Positions 37,161-50,580 of a stretch of 64,000 bases of DNA are shown here, in pieces (within the stretch, counting starts at the first letter, position 1; every line of letters starts with the position of its first letter). The stretch is from Elysia crispata. Taxonomy: Eukaryota; Mollusca; Gastropoda; Plakobranchidae. Location of the stretch: the NCBI GenBank assembly GCA_033675545.1, contig JAWDGP010006875.1, forward strand, positions 160,001 through 224,000, in the 5' to 3' direction. The position numbers and the translations under genes were made by a program. Under the pieces are notes generated by a model. That model worked only from the letters and a program-made list of their open reading frames with translations, did not search any database and was not told where the DNA came from.

Positions 37161-39894
37161 GGTATGGTCCTCATCCCATGTGTGCCGGTAGATGACAGTT
37201 TTTGATTACCATAGCCTGAAGGTGAGGCCAGGAGGTCAAGGATCTCAGACAGAGAAACGAAAACACCTTACCTTAAAAGGCCTGACTGAGGAAATACGAC
37301 CATACAGTTGGTCTATAATGCGATTTGGGTTCGAAGACCAGTGTATTGTTACTAACTTTGTGTTGGGTACAAAAGAAATTACCCCTTTTTCTCTGCATAT
37401 GAGCCAGCCAATGCGTCATTTTCCTTCACTTGTCTCAGTGATGGCCTCAATACCCATCACTTAGTGGATATTAACTGAACCTTGGCCAAAAATTTCGAGA
37501 TGATTTTTGCAGGCAGATGCGTCAAGAGAAAAATAGCGTTCATCTTTGTAAACAGAAAAGATAACAGACTTGCAGTAGACCCGCGCCATGAGTCTTGATC
37601 TTCCATTTTTCCAACTTAAAACCATGGATCTAGGTCTATGATCCCTAAACCACTACGTTTACACTGTTGTGGAGATTGCTTAAAACACTCCGAGATTTTA
37701 ACACAAGAACACATAATTTTATGCATTTTTTTTTGCGAAAAACAAACAAACAAAAAGAAAAGAAAAAAAAAAACCAAAACAAAACAAAAATCGCTGTAAC
37801 CGCTACACCTGCCAGTATTTAGGTAATCTAGCACTTTTCCCTGTTCTTAAAATTTTAGAGATTTTTTTCTTTCATGGCGAGATTGGAAATAAATGCAGCT
37901 GATTTTATCATTGTTCTGTGTTTGAACAAACTGTTTTAAAGTATTTAACTTTGGAAATGATTTTTTTCTCACCACAGCAAAACTTAGAAACATAGCATTG
38001 TCTTGTAGCTATATAATTTTACACACTTTTAAAGGATACAATCAAATTTCTGAACAGTCGATCAATAACACATTTCAAGACATCAAACTTGAACACTTGG
38101 CTTTGAAACTTTGTTTGATTTTCAAACTAGCTGATAAATGAATCTGACACTATCTGAAAAGCTCATATTTCATCCCGTTCGTTGTTGCCAAAAAATCAAA
38201 TTGAAGAAAAAACTGTTGGATGCCAGAGACTGAGACAAGTCATATTGTTCAACAAATAAAGGACAACTTTAGGAAAGACATGCATACTACAAAAGGACTT
38301 CCAAGTAAACAAACCTTTCTTATATCTTTGAGTATTTGAGCTAATGAGCAGGACGTGTTCATGACCACATCAACACGATAGGACTCCTGTTGAATAGAAC
38401 TAGGAGGGGATAAAGCTATAAAAATGACTCGTGCTGCATTGACTGGAGAGTGAAGAAACACAACCTGATCCAATCGCCTTGATGAAAGTTCAAACTGCCA
38501 TGACTCAAAGATCTCTGAGTAATTTCGCATCAACTGTGAAGAAAATTCTGAAGAAATCATACCTAACACTAACTAATATACGCAAAGTAATATTTTAACC
38601 ATCAGATTGTCATTGTCACAGTTGGTTATAACAGATTGTCCCTTCTGATAGTCTCCTCTTTTTCTAATCACATTTCCTGCTGTGCAGTCTTGCCATTTAA
38701 TGTTAAAATGTAGGATTGCAAGTTTTACTAGATTTTTTTTCTGAATGAAGACTATAAAAAATAACGCAAAGAATTTTGATAATATCTTTTAAGCATGAAA
38801 CGACGGAAAATGCTATACTACGAAAAAAAAATTATAGGAAGCAGACAACAGTGCTTGAGAACTAAGAAACCAATCATGAAGAAAGATAAAAAGATATTTT
38901 TTTTTTTAGAATTCAATACATATATTTTACTATTTTAAATAGCACTAAGAATTATAAAAAAATGCTATGATTTCAAACAAGAAAAAACAAAGTGCATTGT
39001 ATCAAAAGGCAGTTCTAATTTCAAACCGTCACACTCATTTAATACGTCATGTACATACTGCTGTAAACAGATTGCACTCTCTTGCCGAGTTTCAAAACAA
39101 CAGTGTCCTTTTCAGTAAATATTCATGCTTCATTTCCTACAAATTATATCGTATTTCTAATATACGTACATTAGTCGAGACAATAATCGAATTTTCTTCC
39201 TTTTTCCGAATTCGAACTTTACATATAGAGTATTCAAATAGGGATCATTTTTCCACCAAAAACAGTCTAGACATTTAGTGGTCATCAAAAAACCGTGATT
39301 CTGTCGCAGTTACCTCAGTTTCATCCTTGCGGTGGGAATCTCATGGAGCCCGAGAGCACTGCTGGTGGGGAGTTCTTTGTTCTACTTTAAGGGCTTCTTC
39401 TACTTGTAAAGATATCTTTCCAGAGCTTTGCTTGTCTCTTTATCTTAAAGATTTCCTCTAATCACCGTTATGATAGCCTTAAGTCCCAAAGAATGAGTGT
39501 TTTCTCTATCCATCACTGTCTCTACTAATCATATATTTTCTCGATGGTCCACTATAGAACAAGGAGGACTAAGTACAGTAGAAGCGTAGCTCACAGAGAG
39601 ATGGATGGCCTTATAAAGAAAACCATACTTATCAAGATCGGTTCAAGAACGTTTTCAATCACATTTAAATCTGTTGGTGAATCGTATTTTGATTGATTTA
39701 TTTAATGACGGAAAATGTAGGAAGTGAAGAAAATGTGGAGGTATTTTTCATTTTTAGGGGTTTTCTGTGAGGGTAGAGGCCAATGGTTGGAGAGGAAGAG
39801 AAATAGAAAGATAAAATTAGAGCTCAATCAATCATTAAATATAATGTGGTACTTATCGAATACATACAACTGTAAATCTAGAGAGAGACAGACA

Positions 39895-39990
39895 GAATGA
39901 GAGAAAGAGAAAGAGAGAGAGAGAGAGAGATAGATAGAGAGAGAGAGAGAGAGAGACAAACAGACAGACAAACAGAGAGACACAGAGAGA
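39895..39990. repeat. Imperfect (GA)n/(GACA)n tract
   Basis: GA steps with GATA and CAGACAAACAGA interruptions on the plus strand. Confidence 0.9.
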
Positions 39991-42900
39991 GAAATAGGTA
40001 TATGAATATAGTGTGTTTAAATATTTTGGAAAAAATGAATGAGTGCAGGTAACCCTAATTATGAAAATTTGAACTAAATACGAAAACAATGCAAAGTAAA
40101 AGGATTTGCACACAACTTTCAAACAGCCTAAGAAAAACAAAAGAAAAATTAAAGAATACAGAGACTCCGCCAAGTTACATTCTGAACAAAGCAGGGGTCG
40201 AGAGCTTATATTGAACCATTAAAACAGCTAATGAAATACTAAGAAATGAGGTTACTTTTCATTTGTGATTTTTTTTTTTTTAATAGAAATAAGAATCTAT
40301 GGGGCTAGAGTCCCTAGGCCGTGCTATTTAGGAAACCCTGATAAGACCAGCCTGCTATTTTCAATGAAGGTCGATGATGAACGGATCGTCTTGACCACCA
40401 AAGATTAAAGAAAAATTTTTTTATTCAAGATCAGCTAAGGATTGTTCACATACCAAACCAGCTTAATGTATATTCACTATCTTGTTATTTGAAAACAAGA
40501 GATACTCTTCATGCATTATTTATGGAAGCAGTCTTCGATTCAACGCTGCAAAGTCTTTGTTCTTGATTCAAGGAAAATGAGATTTTAAAATTCTTTCTTA
40601 CTGTTGAAGGCAATATGTTTTAATTTAAAAAAAAAAAAGTATATATAGCCTTAACCAGAGAACGATATATTTTCATCGAAACAATTGCTTTGGGCAACAT
40701 GATCCAACATGATCCGTTGAACTCGTCTTTCCTCAAATAAAGCTGCTTTCCATTCATTAACGTATTCCAAAAAAACTGTTTGTCTCATGTCTGCGCAGGT
40801 TTATCGGATCGCAGACGATATTCCCTTTAAGGTTTTCAGGAAGAGCAAACAAAATCCAACAGCGACAAACAAGGCTGAACTTCAAAGTCCGCATAACCCA
40901 AGTTTACTCAAAAGCGATCACTTGAGTTGTCGTTCCTAGTTAGACAACCGTGGCGTGATGTAAACAATGCGCGCTTTCAGTTTGTTATGGATCGAGGCCA
41001 GGTCTCAGACGGCCTGGGGCAAAACACCAGAACTCATTAAAAATATCCGGGTCGCAGAGATACGCTTGGATATCACGGGAATCAGACAATTTCGTTTCGC
41101 GGAGGACTAGATCTACGTTTTTGTTTTTGCAGGTTTGATATTTTAACTTGTTCTGCGCCTTGCCCATCTCCTTCTCCTCATTATCAGGGCCACCACTCCG
41201 TGTCTTTCAACTGGTATTTGTCAGAGCTATCTAAGGTATATATGAATCAAAATGTAAATTGAAAACTGCCCTTATCACAAAGTTATAAAAAAAAAATCAA
41301 ATATCTCAACCATATTGTTGAGGGCAGCCTTACGGATTGTCATTTTATCTCAATACTTTTTTTTTTCTCCTGTGCATCTATTATGTCTTCTTAAAAACTC
41401 AACCTCTTCACACGCACAAGTCATTTATTAACTCAGCTTTATACTACCGCTAAATGTATTGTCTTAAAATAAATAAATAAAAACTTGTCTATCCGAGGTT
41501 ATGGGTCAAATGAGAAGAAGCGCTCAAAAACAATAATAAAAAATGAATAACACAATGGAAATTTTGACTGCTAGTGTTGTACTGCTGCAAATTCGAATGA
41601 TGACGTTAGTTTTGTATTTAAATGTAAAGCTTTGCCAATTCAGCAACATGACGTTATCTCTTAACAACCAGCAAATCTTTGACAACGAAATGAGAATTTA
41701 TATGCAAACACAAAAAAATTGTATGCAGTAAACGGTGATTGTTAGCATCGCTTTAAAGTATTAAGACCAGAAATTCAGCGCTTTTTTTCATGGAAAAACC
41801 TAGTGAATGTCGCATATCTATGATGATGTTTTTTTTCCTTGCATTGAACCTCGCGGTTTTATACCACTACAAGGGACGTTATTCCTATCATCGGGGGAAA
41901 AAAAAAGATAATATGCATTCGCTCTGAGCTCTCAGTGGTTCCCTTGCTACTGCCCCGAACTGCGCCGGAATTACATAATTATTCAACGTTTGGGGACAAA
42001 AATTTATTTTTTTTAATAACTTTTGGGAGGGTTCAATTTCTCCACCAGTTTCCATAGCCACATATAGCATCATCTCTAAGTATAGCTCAACATGTAAAAC
42101 AGGAAGCAGAAACAAAAAAAGGTTGCATAACTGCGCAGACTAAATTTAGCTGGCAACGTTCACATGCCAGGCTTCCTGCACAGCAAGGGGAAATGGGAAT
42201 CCCTGCAAATCCCGAGCAGCAGTATTTTGGCTATCGCTGGAGACGATAACGTTAGTGACTCAAGATGCGATGCCAGAGTGACAGTATCTTAGACCAATAA
42301 CAGACTTTTCTTGCACGAAATAAAAAAAAAATACAATAATTCACGATTTGATGTACATATAAGAAGAACTAAGCCCCTGCTGTAGCTAGTTGCGGTTCTC
42401 ACAGACAATATGGCTGACAATGATTATTTAAAATGTTGTCTAGGTTATTAACTTGCTGTACTTTCTGGTTCGTATGTCAGATATTTCTTAAACTAACTCA
42501 TTGTATTTATAACAAAAGCCAGCATATAACGCACATAAAATTACTGCTATACCCTTGGAAAAGTTGGCATAAAGATTCTTTACTTTTTTAAATACTTCTC
42601 AGCTAAGTCCCTGTTTCAAGTTTTCGCATTTTGTTCTGAATGCTTTAGGTACCTACTGTGTATTTCGCTGCATCTTTCAATCATTATGTAAAACGGTAAA
42701 ATGCAGAAAAAGAGGAGTTAGTGAGATGCATATAAATTTCAATTTAAAAAGGATCATCTCGAGGGGTCAATTAATGATACATTTTTATAACTGTAGGGTT
42801 AAACGGAATCCTTTTTTTGTACATGACGCCATCTAATTTTCTCCTCTAAAACTCTCATTTTACTCCAGAAATCTTAAGACACGGAAAGAGATACAAATCT

Positions 42901-43081
42901 TCAGCTGTTTCGCCGGCGTAACTCATCTAAAACCACCAATAGGGCTTTCTGTATTTTCACATCTTTCTCCCTGTCGAAAGAGTGAGGTTAATGCATGTTT
43001 ATGAGGCATTGGCCAGACTTGATCACAAGAGGATAATATAATTTTTTTTGCTAGCTGCATAAAACATCACACTGTGCTCAC

Positions 43082-43460
<379 letters not shown>

Positions 43461-44150
43461 CGTTATAGAACTGACTGGAGGATACATCATATTAGATTGA
43501 ATAAATTGTGCTTAAACCTTTCTAGGAACAAAAAAAAAAAAAAAGGAAAACAGCAATAATATAGTTTACCGCAAAAACTTCGGTTTAGGAAACCTTAGAA
43601 ACGTTCGGGTTGGCTAAGAGGGAACGATATTTCCATTACGAAAACAAACGTCAATCATTTCTTTTAATATCCTGTAAAAGGATCATTAGATTTAATCATG
43701 TGGCGAAGGAAAGAACATACACAGAGTATTTATACAGTGAGAAAATCATTCATAAGCACGATCATCATCTTTTTGCATTATCTAACTTCTAGGTTAAGGA
43801 CATAAAAAAATTATGCTAAACGATTATTTTATGTACAAAAAAAAAAAAAAAAATTTCCATGCATGTCGAAAGCCTAGTGTCCCGATCAATGAAGTGTTTT
43901 TAATATATTTTATGAGAAACATGCATCATCAGTGGTGCGTAATATTTGCGACTGTCATGATCCAAGAAGAATTAATAACAACAAAGAGTAAATGATAGAT
44001 AAACAAAAAAAACAAACAAAACCCATATAACAACAACAATAACAACAACGGAGTGATCTAAGGGCGATTGTTCTTATTTTGTGTTTTTGAAATTACATAA
44101 CGATCTAATAGCATTCAGACATAAACTATACCGTCCATAAAATTATAGAA

Positions 44151-44152
<2 letters not shown>

Positions 44153-44232
<80 letters not shown>

Positions 44233-44237
44233 TTCTC
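44153..44237. repeat. (CT)n microsatellite
   Basis: Pure CT on the plus strand to about 44221, opposite in orientation to the (GA)n tracts at 31.4-32.2 kb in the same intron. A short CACA run follows. Confidence 0.97.
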
Positions 44238-44401
44238 ACACACACAAACTCACACACACATAAACACTCTCTCTCCATTTGCATCCTCTTTCACTCACAC
44301 CCTTTACCTTCCTTTTTTCGAAACCGCCTTTCGCTTTATCATTTTGCTGACAGATCTCTTCCTTCTCTTTCAATATTTTTGGTCTTCGCTTTTGATTATC
44401 C

Positions 44402-44402
<1 letters not shown>

Positions 44403-44455
<53 letters not shown>
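44403..44455. repeat. (AT)n microsatellite
   Basis: About 26 alternating AT units. Confidence 0.96.
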
Positions 44456-44462
<7 letters not shown>

Positions 44463-44550
44463 CACTAATCTTTATAACCATTCTGTCCCTCTCTCGATCT
44501 GTCCCCCTCTCTTTATCACTTTTCTGCTTCCAAATCACGATCTCACTCAC

Positions 44551-44800
44551 TCTCTCATATGCCTAAAACACTAACTCTCTCATGTGCCATACACACTCAC
44601 TCTCTCATATGTGTAAAACACTAACTCTCTCGTATGTCTAAAACACTCACTCTATCGTATGTCTAAAACACTGCCTCTCTCGTTTGTCTAAAACACTGCC
44701 TCTCTCATATGACTAACACACTCACTCTCTCATATGTCTAAAACAACAACTCTCTCATAAAGTCTCAAACACTGACTCTCTCATGTGTCTATAACACTCA
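44551..44800. repeat. 25-bp minisatellite, about ten diverged copies
   Basis: The unit is TCTCTCATATG followed by TCTAAAACACTCAC. Copies differ at several positions (CATATG/CGTATG/CGTTTG, CTAAC/CTCAC/CTGCC) and the last copies carry indels. It abuts the (CT)n and (AT)n tracts. Confidence 0.9.
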
Positions 44801-45572
44801 AAACATTCAATGTATCGAAAGCAAAAGACATACAACAGTTTTTATGGATCATTTTCAAATACATTACTTTAGACGATTAACCTGCCAAGAGAAACTGTTT
44901 ATAGCAACAAGTTTTAAAACCCAAGCACTGCTTTTGAGGAAATGGAGGCAAGCAATGACATTCTTCAGTATATAATATTTTTCTCTACACAAAATGCTTC
45001 ATACTCAACGACATCAAGTATTTCCGTTATCTATACTGACAAAAACCCTGTAATATGTTGTGTTTTATTAACATATTTGTTACGACTTGTATGTAACAGC
45101 TAGTGTGAACATCGACAATACATAAGAATAACACCAAACGATATCATTTTCTCTACCGCAATAACTATACGCAATAATAACACAACAACTCTTTTTATTC
45201 AGCCCACAAATTAACATTTGACCATAAAATGTATAACAATATCCATATGTAAGGATAAAGGATGCAAAAAAAATCTCCCCCCTCTTAGACTAGCGATCTG
45301 CCTATCTACACCCCCTCCCCCATCCACTCTATATACGTAATTCTCCAACCGACAAAAAGAATTAAAAAAATAACCAAAAATACAAAACAAAACACTCACA
45401 AACATTAACTACACGTTCCATACGGATATAACACCTTTTGCATTCAACGAACAAAGAGTATGGAAGTCTAAATTTCCAACACCCTCACAAGAAGATGCTA
45501 TTTCAATTTTTCTTTGACCATTTCTGATATTATAAGCTGACAGAGTAAAAAAAACCAAACTCCCCAGCTCAC

Positions 45573-45801
45573 CTTGTTGGGCAGGGGAGGAGCGAAGGCC
45601 CCACAGTTGGGGCAGGTTGTCTTCTTGCAGTCCACACACACTGCCGGCAGTTGACCCGGCTTCAGGGCCTTCACGTCGATCTCTGCCTTAGTGCAGACGG
45701 GACACAAGGGGAGACCACTCGCACCGACCTGTTGTTCGCCGGGACCGGAACTCCGTCGTTCTACCTGAGTCGCCAACTGAATGTAGTCTTCTTCCAGTTG
45801 T
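45573..45801 (-). CDS. Piccolo/Fife-type active-zone scaffold, exon A (zinc finger, 5' part)
   Basis: A 229-nt exon with a strong acceptor (GTTTTGTTTTCCAG|ACAACTGG) and donor (CCAACAAG|GTGAGCTG). It starts with the third base of a codon, then reads 76 full codons from QLEEDYIQLATQ to PPLPNK. Cysteines at codons 33, 36, 55, 58, 63 and 66 form three Cys-x2-Cys pairs (CPVC, CVDC, CPNC) with spacers of 18 and 4. Exon B adds the fourth pair 15 residues later, giving the eight-Cys pattern of the Piccolo/Bassoon/RIM/rabphilin finger. The C-V-D-C-K-K-T-T-C-P-N-C-G segment fits Piccolo/Bassoon better than RIM, whose spacing is shorter. The upstream exon, ending in phase 2, was not found in the window. 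The protein probably acts at presynaptic release sites, by family. Confidence 0.9.
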
Positions 45802-47886
45802 CTGGAAAACAAAACAAAACAAAGCCATAAGGATTGGAGAAGGTTTGCTCTGAATGTTTGTCTTTAAATTCAAAAGGAAAAGAAAATAGAATATAAGAGC
45901 AAAGCCAACATCAACAGACAAATAAGGAGAAAAAAAATATATAATTTTATTATATTTTTTTCCGGTCAAAGAAATTACATGAAATATTTCATAAAGAATC
46001 CACTTGAAAGCCGCCGAAGACAACCAATACAAGCTGGTTGTAACATTTGAAATCATTAATCACTGCCATTCAATATTCGTTTCTAAAGAGCTTTACAGCA
46101 AAACGTATGCACTTGACAAAGACACCGATGAAACGCATTGGCGCCAAACAAGAGGTTAATGAGGGCAACAATGGAAAGAAATTTCTGAAAAGTTAGTTCA
46201 TCAATTCTCCAGGCATAATTCATGAAAAATTGGAGAAATGAGGAAAGGAAACCACAAGAACATTCCAGGCAGCCTTAGCTGTCTGGAGCTTGACAAGCTC
46301 AATCGGATATTCCCATTGAGTGTGTGACGTCCTGTGACACTTGTCTCCCCTCCCCTGGTTTCTGTACTGCTTAGCTGTCTGTACTTGCGTTTGTCCTGGC
46401 CGTGTTCACGGTGTAATGTGATGGACAAAAAGGACCAGCGCAGCTCTGGTAGTGTGTGTGTGTGTGTTTGTGTGTGCGGGTTTGTTAAAGTATCTCATGT
46501 ATTATCGATACATCTAATGTGTTTTTGTGAGGGTCATTTTTTTTTCAGAACAAGGTGACTTTTTTCGTTTCTGATATCTAGCATCTGAATCATTGAGATT
46601 ATCTTTGAGACAATTTGATCATGATTAGCCCCTCGATGAAGACCACCAAGACCATTCCAACGCCTTCACCCATAATAATCATCGTCGTCATCATCATCGT
46701 CATTATATCATCTCCTACATTATAATTACTCTCCTACTTCTCCAACTTCTCATCTTTTATCATCGACATCTGCCTTATCGATGACAACGCCTCATTCACC
46801 TCTTCATTAACATTATTATCGAGGTCAATGCATTGCATGCAAAATACCATAACCACATTTCTCAAGAATTACAGTGGTTATCAATAAGATTCATTAAAAC
46901 AAAGGCACTGACGCTCTTCCATTCCGCCTTGCTGAATTAAAATGTAATCTTGAAAACTTTTGCCGTATTTGAATGAGAACTTTTGAATAAAACTTCTAAT
47001 ACTTTTATGATTGTCTCTTCACAAAGATATCCATTTTACGTATAGGAAATTTGTGGTGCTTGTCTGTACTAACAAAAGGCCCAAAAAATAACGAGAATGT
47101 TATCGTATAAAAATAAAAATATTTATTAAGATAATTCTTGAAGTGTAACTACATTTAAATAGCTTCTGACATTAGTAAAGAACCACTCAATCGCATAATT
47201 TTGGATTTCCTTAAATTATTTATTCGTTTCCTTTTCTTCGTATGCGCAGCACCTAGGGGAAGGTGTGCAAATTATGGTTGACTCTCAGGACACATCTTTA
47301 ATTTTTTCAACAGCTGCGTTTTGTTCCTGTTCAGTTATTTCGAGTCTTAGTTGATTTCCTATTGGATCTTTAGGTCATGATTTACTTTCCAAGAAACCGG
47401 AAGGCATACAGTTTTGGCCTCGATGTCGAACGTCTATCCCCGATGATACGTGCCTGGTCTCTGGCTCTATCATTCTGATGATGAGCGCGGGATTTAGTCG
47501 GTGGCTTAACTTTTCCTTCAGTATTTATCCAAAAACTTTAAGGGTGGTCAAAGATATCGGCGACTTTAATCTCTGAGAGACCTGCAAAATAACACTATCA
47601 TATTTCCCATATACCAATTATTTTAAACTAGTAAGGGAAATTTGTGAAATATTTTAAAATTGTAAACTAATCTTTTTGTTTGATGAAAAAAAAGGAGGGG
47701 AAAAAAAACGAAAACAAAAACAAAAAAAAAACAACAAAAAAACGAACAAAGCCTACTCCACCACACTGGATGATCATAAACATTTTTTGCCCTTAAGGAA
47801 TAATTCTGTTAGTGAGGATGACAAAAAGAATCTTGAGTGCAAAATTATAAGTGCAGTTTAGGAGACCTTAAAGCAAATTTTGGCTT

Positions 47887-48290
47887 GTAAGGTTTTGGGT
47901 TAATTTAGGCCCGTAAGGTTCTGGGTGAATTTAGGCCCGTAAGGTTCTGGGTGAATCTGAACCCGTAAGGCTGTGAGTGAATTTGGGCACGTAAGGTTCT
48001 GGGTGAATTTGGGCGTGTAAAGTTGCGGATAAATTTGGGCCCTTAAGGCTCTGCGTGAACTTGGGAACGCAAGGTTGTGGGTGAATTAAGGACCGTAAGG
48101 TTGCAGGTGAATTTGGACCCGTAAGGCTCTAGGTGAATTTGGGCCTCTAAGTCTATGGGTTACTTTGAGTAAGTAAGGTTCTGGGTGAATTTGGACCTGT
48201 AAGGCTATGGGTGAAATTCTGCCAGTAAAGTTGCGGATAAATTTGGGGTCATAAGGTTCTGGGTGAATTTGGGCCGTAAGGTTCTGAGTG
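47887..48290. repeat. 26-bp minisatellite, about 15 diverged copies
   Basis: The unit is GTAAGGTTCTGGGTG followed by AATTTGGGCCC. Copies carry many substitutions (GGCTCT, GGTTGC, AGTTGCGG), so the array is old. It ends abruptly at GTTGACCAGATG. No frame stays open through it. Confidence 0.92.
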
Positions 48291-48639
48291 TTGACCAGAT
48301 GCTAACGTCTCGGTAATTGAATGTTATCGATTCGCTGGTCGGACCAGGCCGCTAATGACAGACAAGCGCTGCGGAGAATCTGTAGTGGCCGGCGAGCGAG
48401 AGATGGACAACAATGACCAGACAGATTTGGTCAAGCGCCTCTGCTAATGCCGAACACAATACACGCGAGAAGCAAGCAGGATCGGTTGGGAAGCTGGTGA
48501 TTACATGGATGGTTCGAATTTTGTTCTCGTCAACTCGGAGAGTACAAGTGGGGAACAAAAATGAAAATAAAACGGAAGTGTAAGAGAAGGGATATAGGGG
48601 TAAAAAATATAGGAATAAATTCGAAGAAAGCATGATAAA

Positions 48640-48921
48640 AGGAGGAGTAAGAGGAGTAGAGAGAGAATGAGTCGGAGAAAAAGAAAGAAAGAGAGAAAGA
48701 GATAGAGAAATAGAGATCGAAAGAGAGAAAGAAAGATAGAGGAGAGAGAGAGAGCGAGAACGGGAGAGAGAGAGAGAGAGCGAGAACGAGAGAGAGAACG
48801 AGAGAGAGAACGAGAGAGAGAAAGAACGAAAGAAAGAACGAGAGAGAGAATGAGAGAGAGAACGAGAGACACAGAGAGAACGAGAGAGAGAGAGAGAGAA
48901 CGAGAGAGAGAGAAAGAGAGA
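48640..48921. repeat. Interrupted purine tract, (GA)n with AACGAGAG steps
   Basis: GA on the plus strand with recurrent AACGAGAGAGAG and AAAG interruptions, in places a higher-order repeat. Confidence 0.93.
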
Positions 48922-50278
48922 ATACATGATTATCGTATAATATCTTATATAATCGACACTTGCAGACGGAGAAAAACTTGCGTTTTTCAAAAATAATTCT
49001 GCTTTTGCTTTTGCTGAAATATGGATTGAGCAGGGGCAGAAAATGTAAAAAATAATAAAAAAAAAAAAAAAACCCACAACAAAACAAAAGAACATAACAA
49101 AAACAACAAAAAACAAAAACCGAAAGAAAGGCAATTAGAACTGCAGCAGCAACAATAACAATCACAACAATGACAACAACAACAACTACAACAACAACAG
49201 CAAGAACAAAGTCATCTATCGCACATAAGGAATAACCAACAATATGTATAAACTGCAAGTAAATAATTCGATTCTTTTATCCATAGCTCAGCATTACCTT
49301 AAAGTCGATTTTCATTAAACCATCTAAGGTAAAAATTAGTTTGCATGGGTGATTACACTTTTAGTGGTAAACATCAATGTCACCATGGTAATATCTGTAA
49401 CCAGGCCTTCATGTTTTGCACTGATCAGGACCTATTTAACCATCACATCCACGGCTCGTTAGTTTTGATCCAAATAAACCATAGCCACAGTCAACAAGTC
49501 TTCGTTTTGTTGACCTTCTATTTAATCTCACTATCGAAACTTGTTTCCTGTAATTGTTTGTATGAAGTTCAAAATGTCTTCATTAGGTTAAAGGCAGCCA
49601 TAATAGGACCTTGATAGGTGAGGTATTCTACCCCTTTACGCGTGATCGACTAATACGCAGAATAGATGGAGAGAGGATCGTAGACCAGAGCCAGAGGTTT
49701 GTAAACGTTTCAGTCAAATATCCGGTGGGCTGCACTACGGCCTAATCTGGAGACCATTAGGGGTCAGCAGCAGCTGGAGCCGACCGATGCCGGGTCAATA
49801 CCAGTAGCTTGGCCTGTTGCGGACTCCCACCACACTGTAAGCTCTCCCTGGGGAGCTGCTTGCTCTAGAGACTCGAAAAACATTGGAGACCCTGAAATGT
49901 AAGAGCCATCGAAACATTTATAGATCTGGTACACAGAGGCCAGGCGCTCAAATAAAACAGACCGTTATTTTTTTCCTCTCAATGAGCAGGTTTGCTGGCC
50001 TATGTCGGTAGGACTTGAGTAGTTCTGAATTGTTCGAAGCCCTCGAAGTCTCGGTCGAAATCTCGTAGCAGGGGGAGACTTGAGTGCGATTTGAGAGAGC
50101 AACATTAGCGTGAAATAATACTACACAGGCAGCCTCGTTTGGATTGCGTTCATACTAGAGACTGTCTCCATTGCTGTCCTTTCGTTAGATATTTCTCTAC
50201 CTCAGCCATGGCTAATTGAGCATATTTATTACGAAAGCAGCGCATTTCAAGGTTTCTAAATATTTCAGAAGGGGAGGG

Positions 50279-50284
50279 AGAGAA

Positions 50285-50366
<82 letters not shown>
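50279..50366. repeat. (GA)n microsatellite
   Basis: Nearly pure GA on the plus strand. Confidence 0.97.
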
Positions 50367-50370
<4 letters not shown>

Positions 50371-50556
50371 GATAATTTGAGATTCCCTGATCTCAGTTGT
50401 GGTGGGATTCGAATTAGCGCTATGGTTCCTTAATATCCCAGAAGAAATAGAAAGGTAAAGCATCTAAAGGGAAATTCAAACACGTATGGAAAAAAGTGTT
50501 GACAAAAGTTATTGGGAATTTATGAAACTTAAGATCTTTACTCCATTACAGTCACA

Positions 50557-50580
50557 CCCCCCCCCCCCCCCAAAAAAAAA
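50557..50580. repeat. C15-A9 homopolymer junction
   Basis: Fifteen C (50557-50571) directly followed by nine A. It is G-rich on the minus strand. Confidence 0.92.

Noticed and set aside
37192-38569. Frames of 90-106 codons at 37.2 and 38.3-38.6 kb
   Set aside because: They have AT-rich codon use, no domain and no splice-phase fit.
40985-41167. 60-codon minus frame MGKAQNKLKYQTCK...
   Set aside because: A real ATG and fairly balanced residues, but it is short, not flanked by splice sites of matching phase and not recognisable.
46201-46428. 75-codon minus frame just upstream of exon A
   Set aside because: Composition is intermediate, but no donor is found and the end runs into hydrophobic AT-rich noise.
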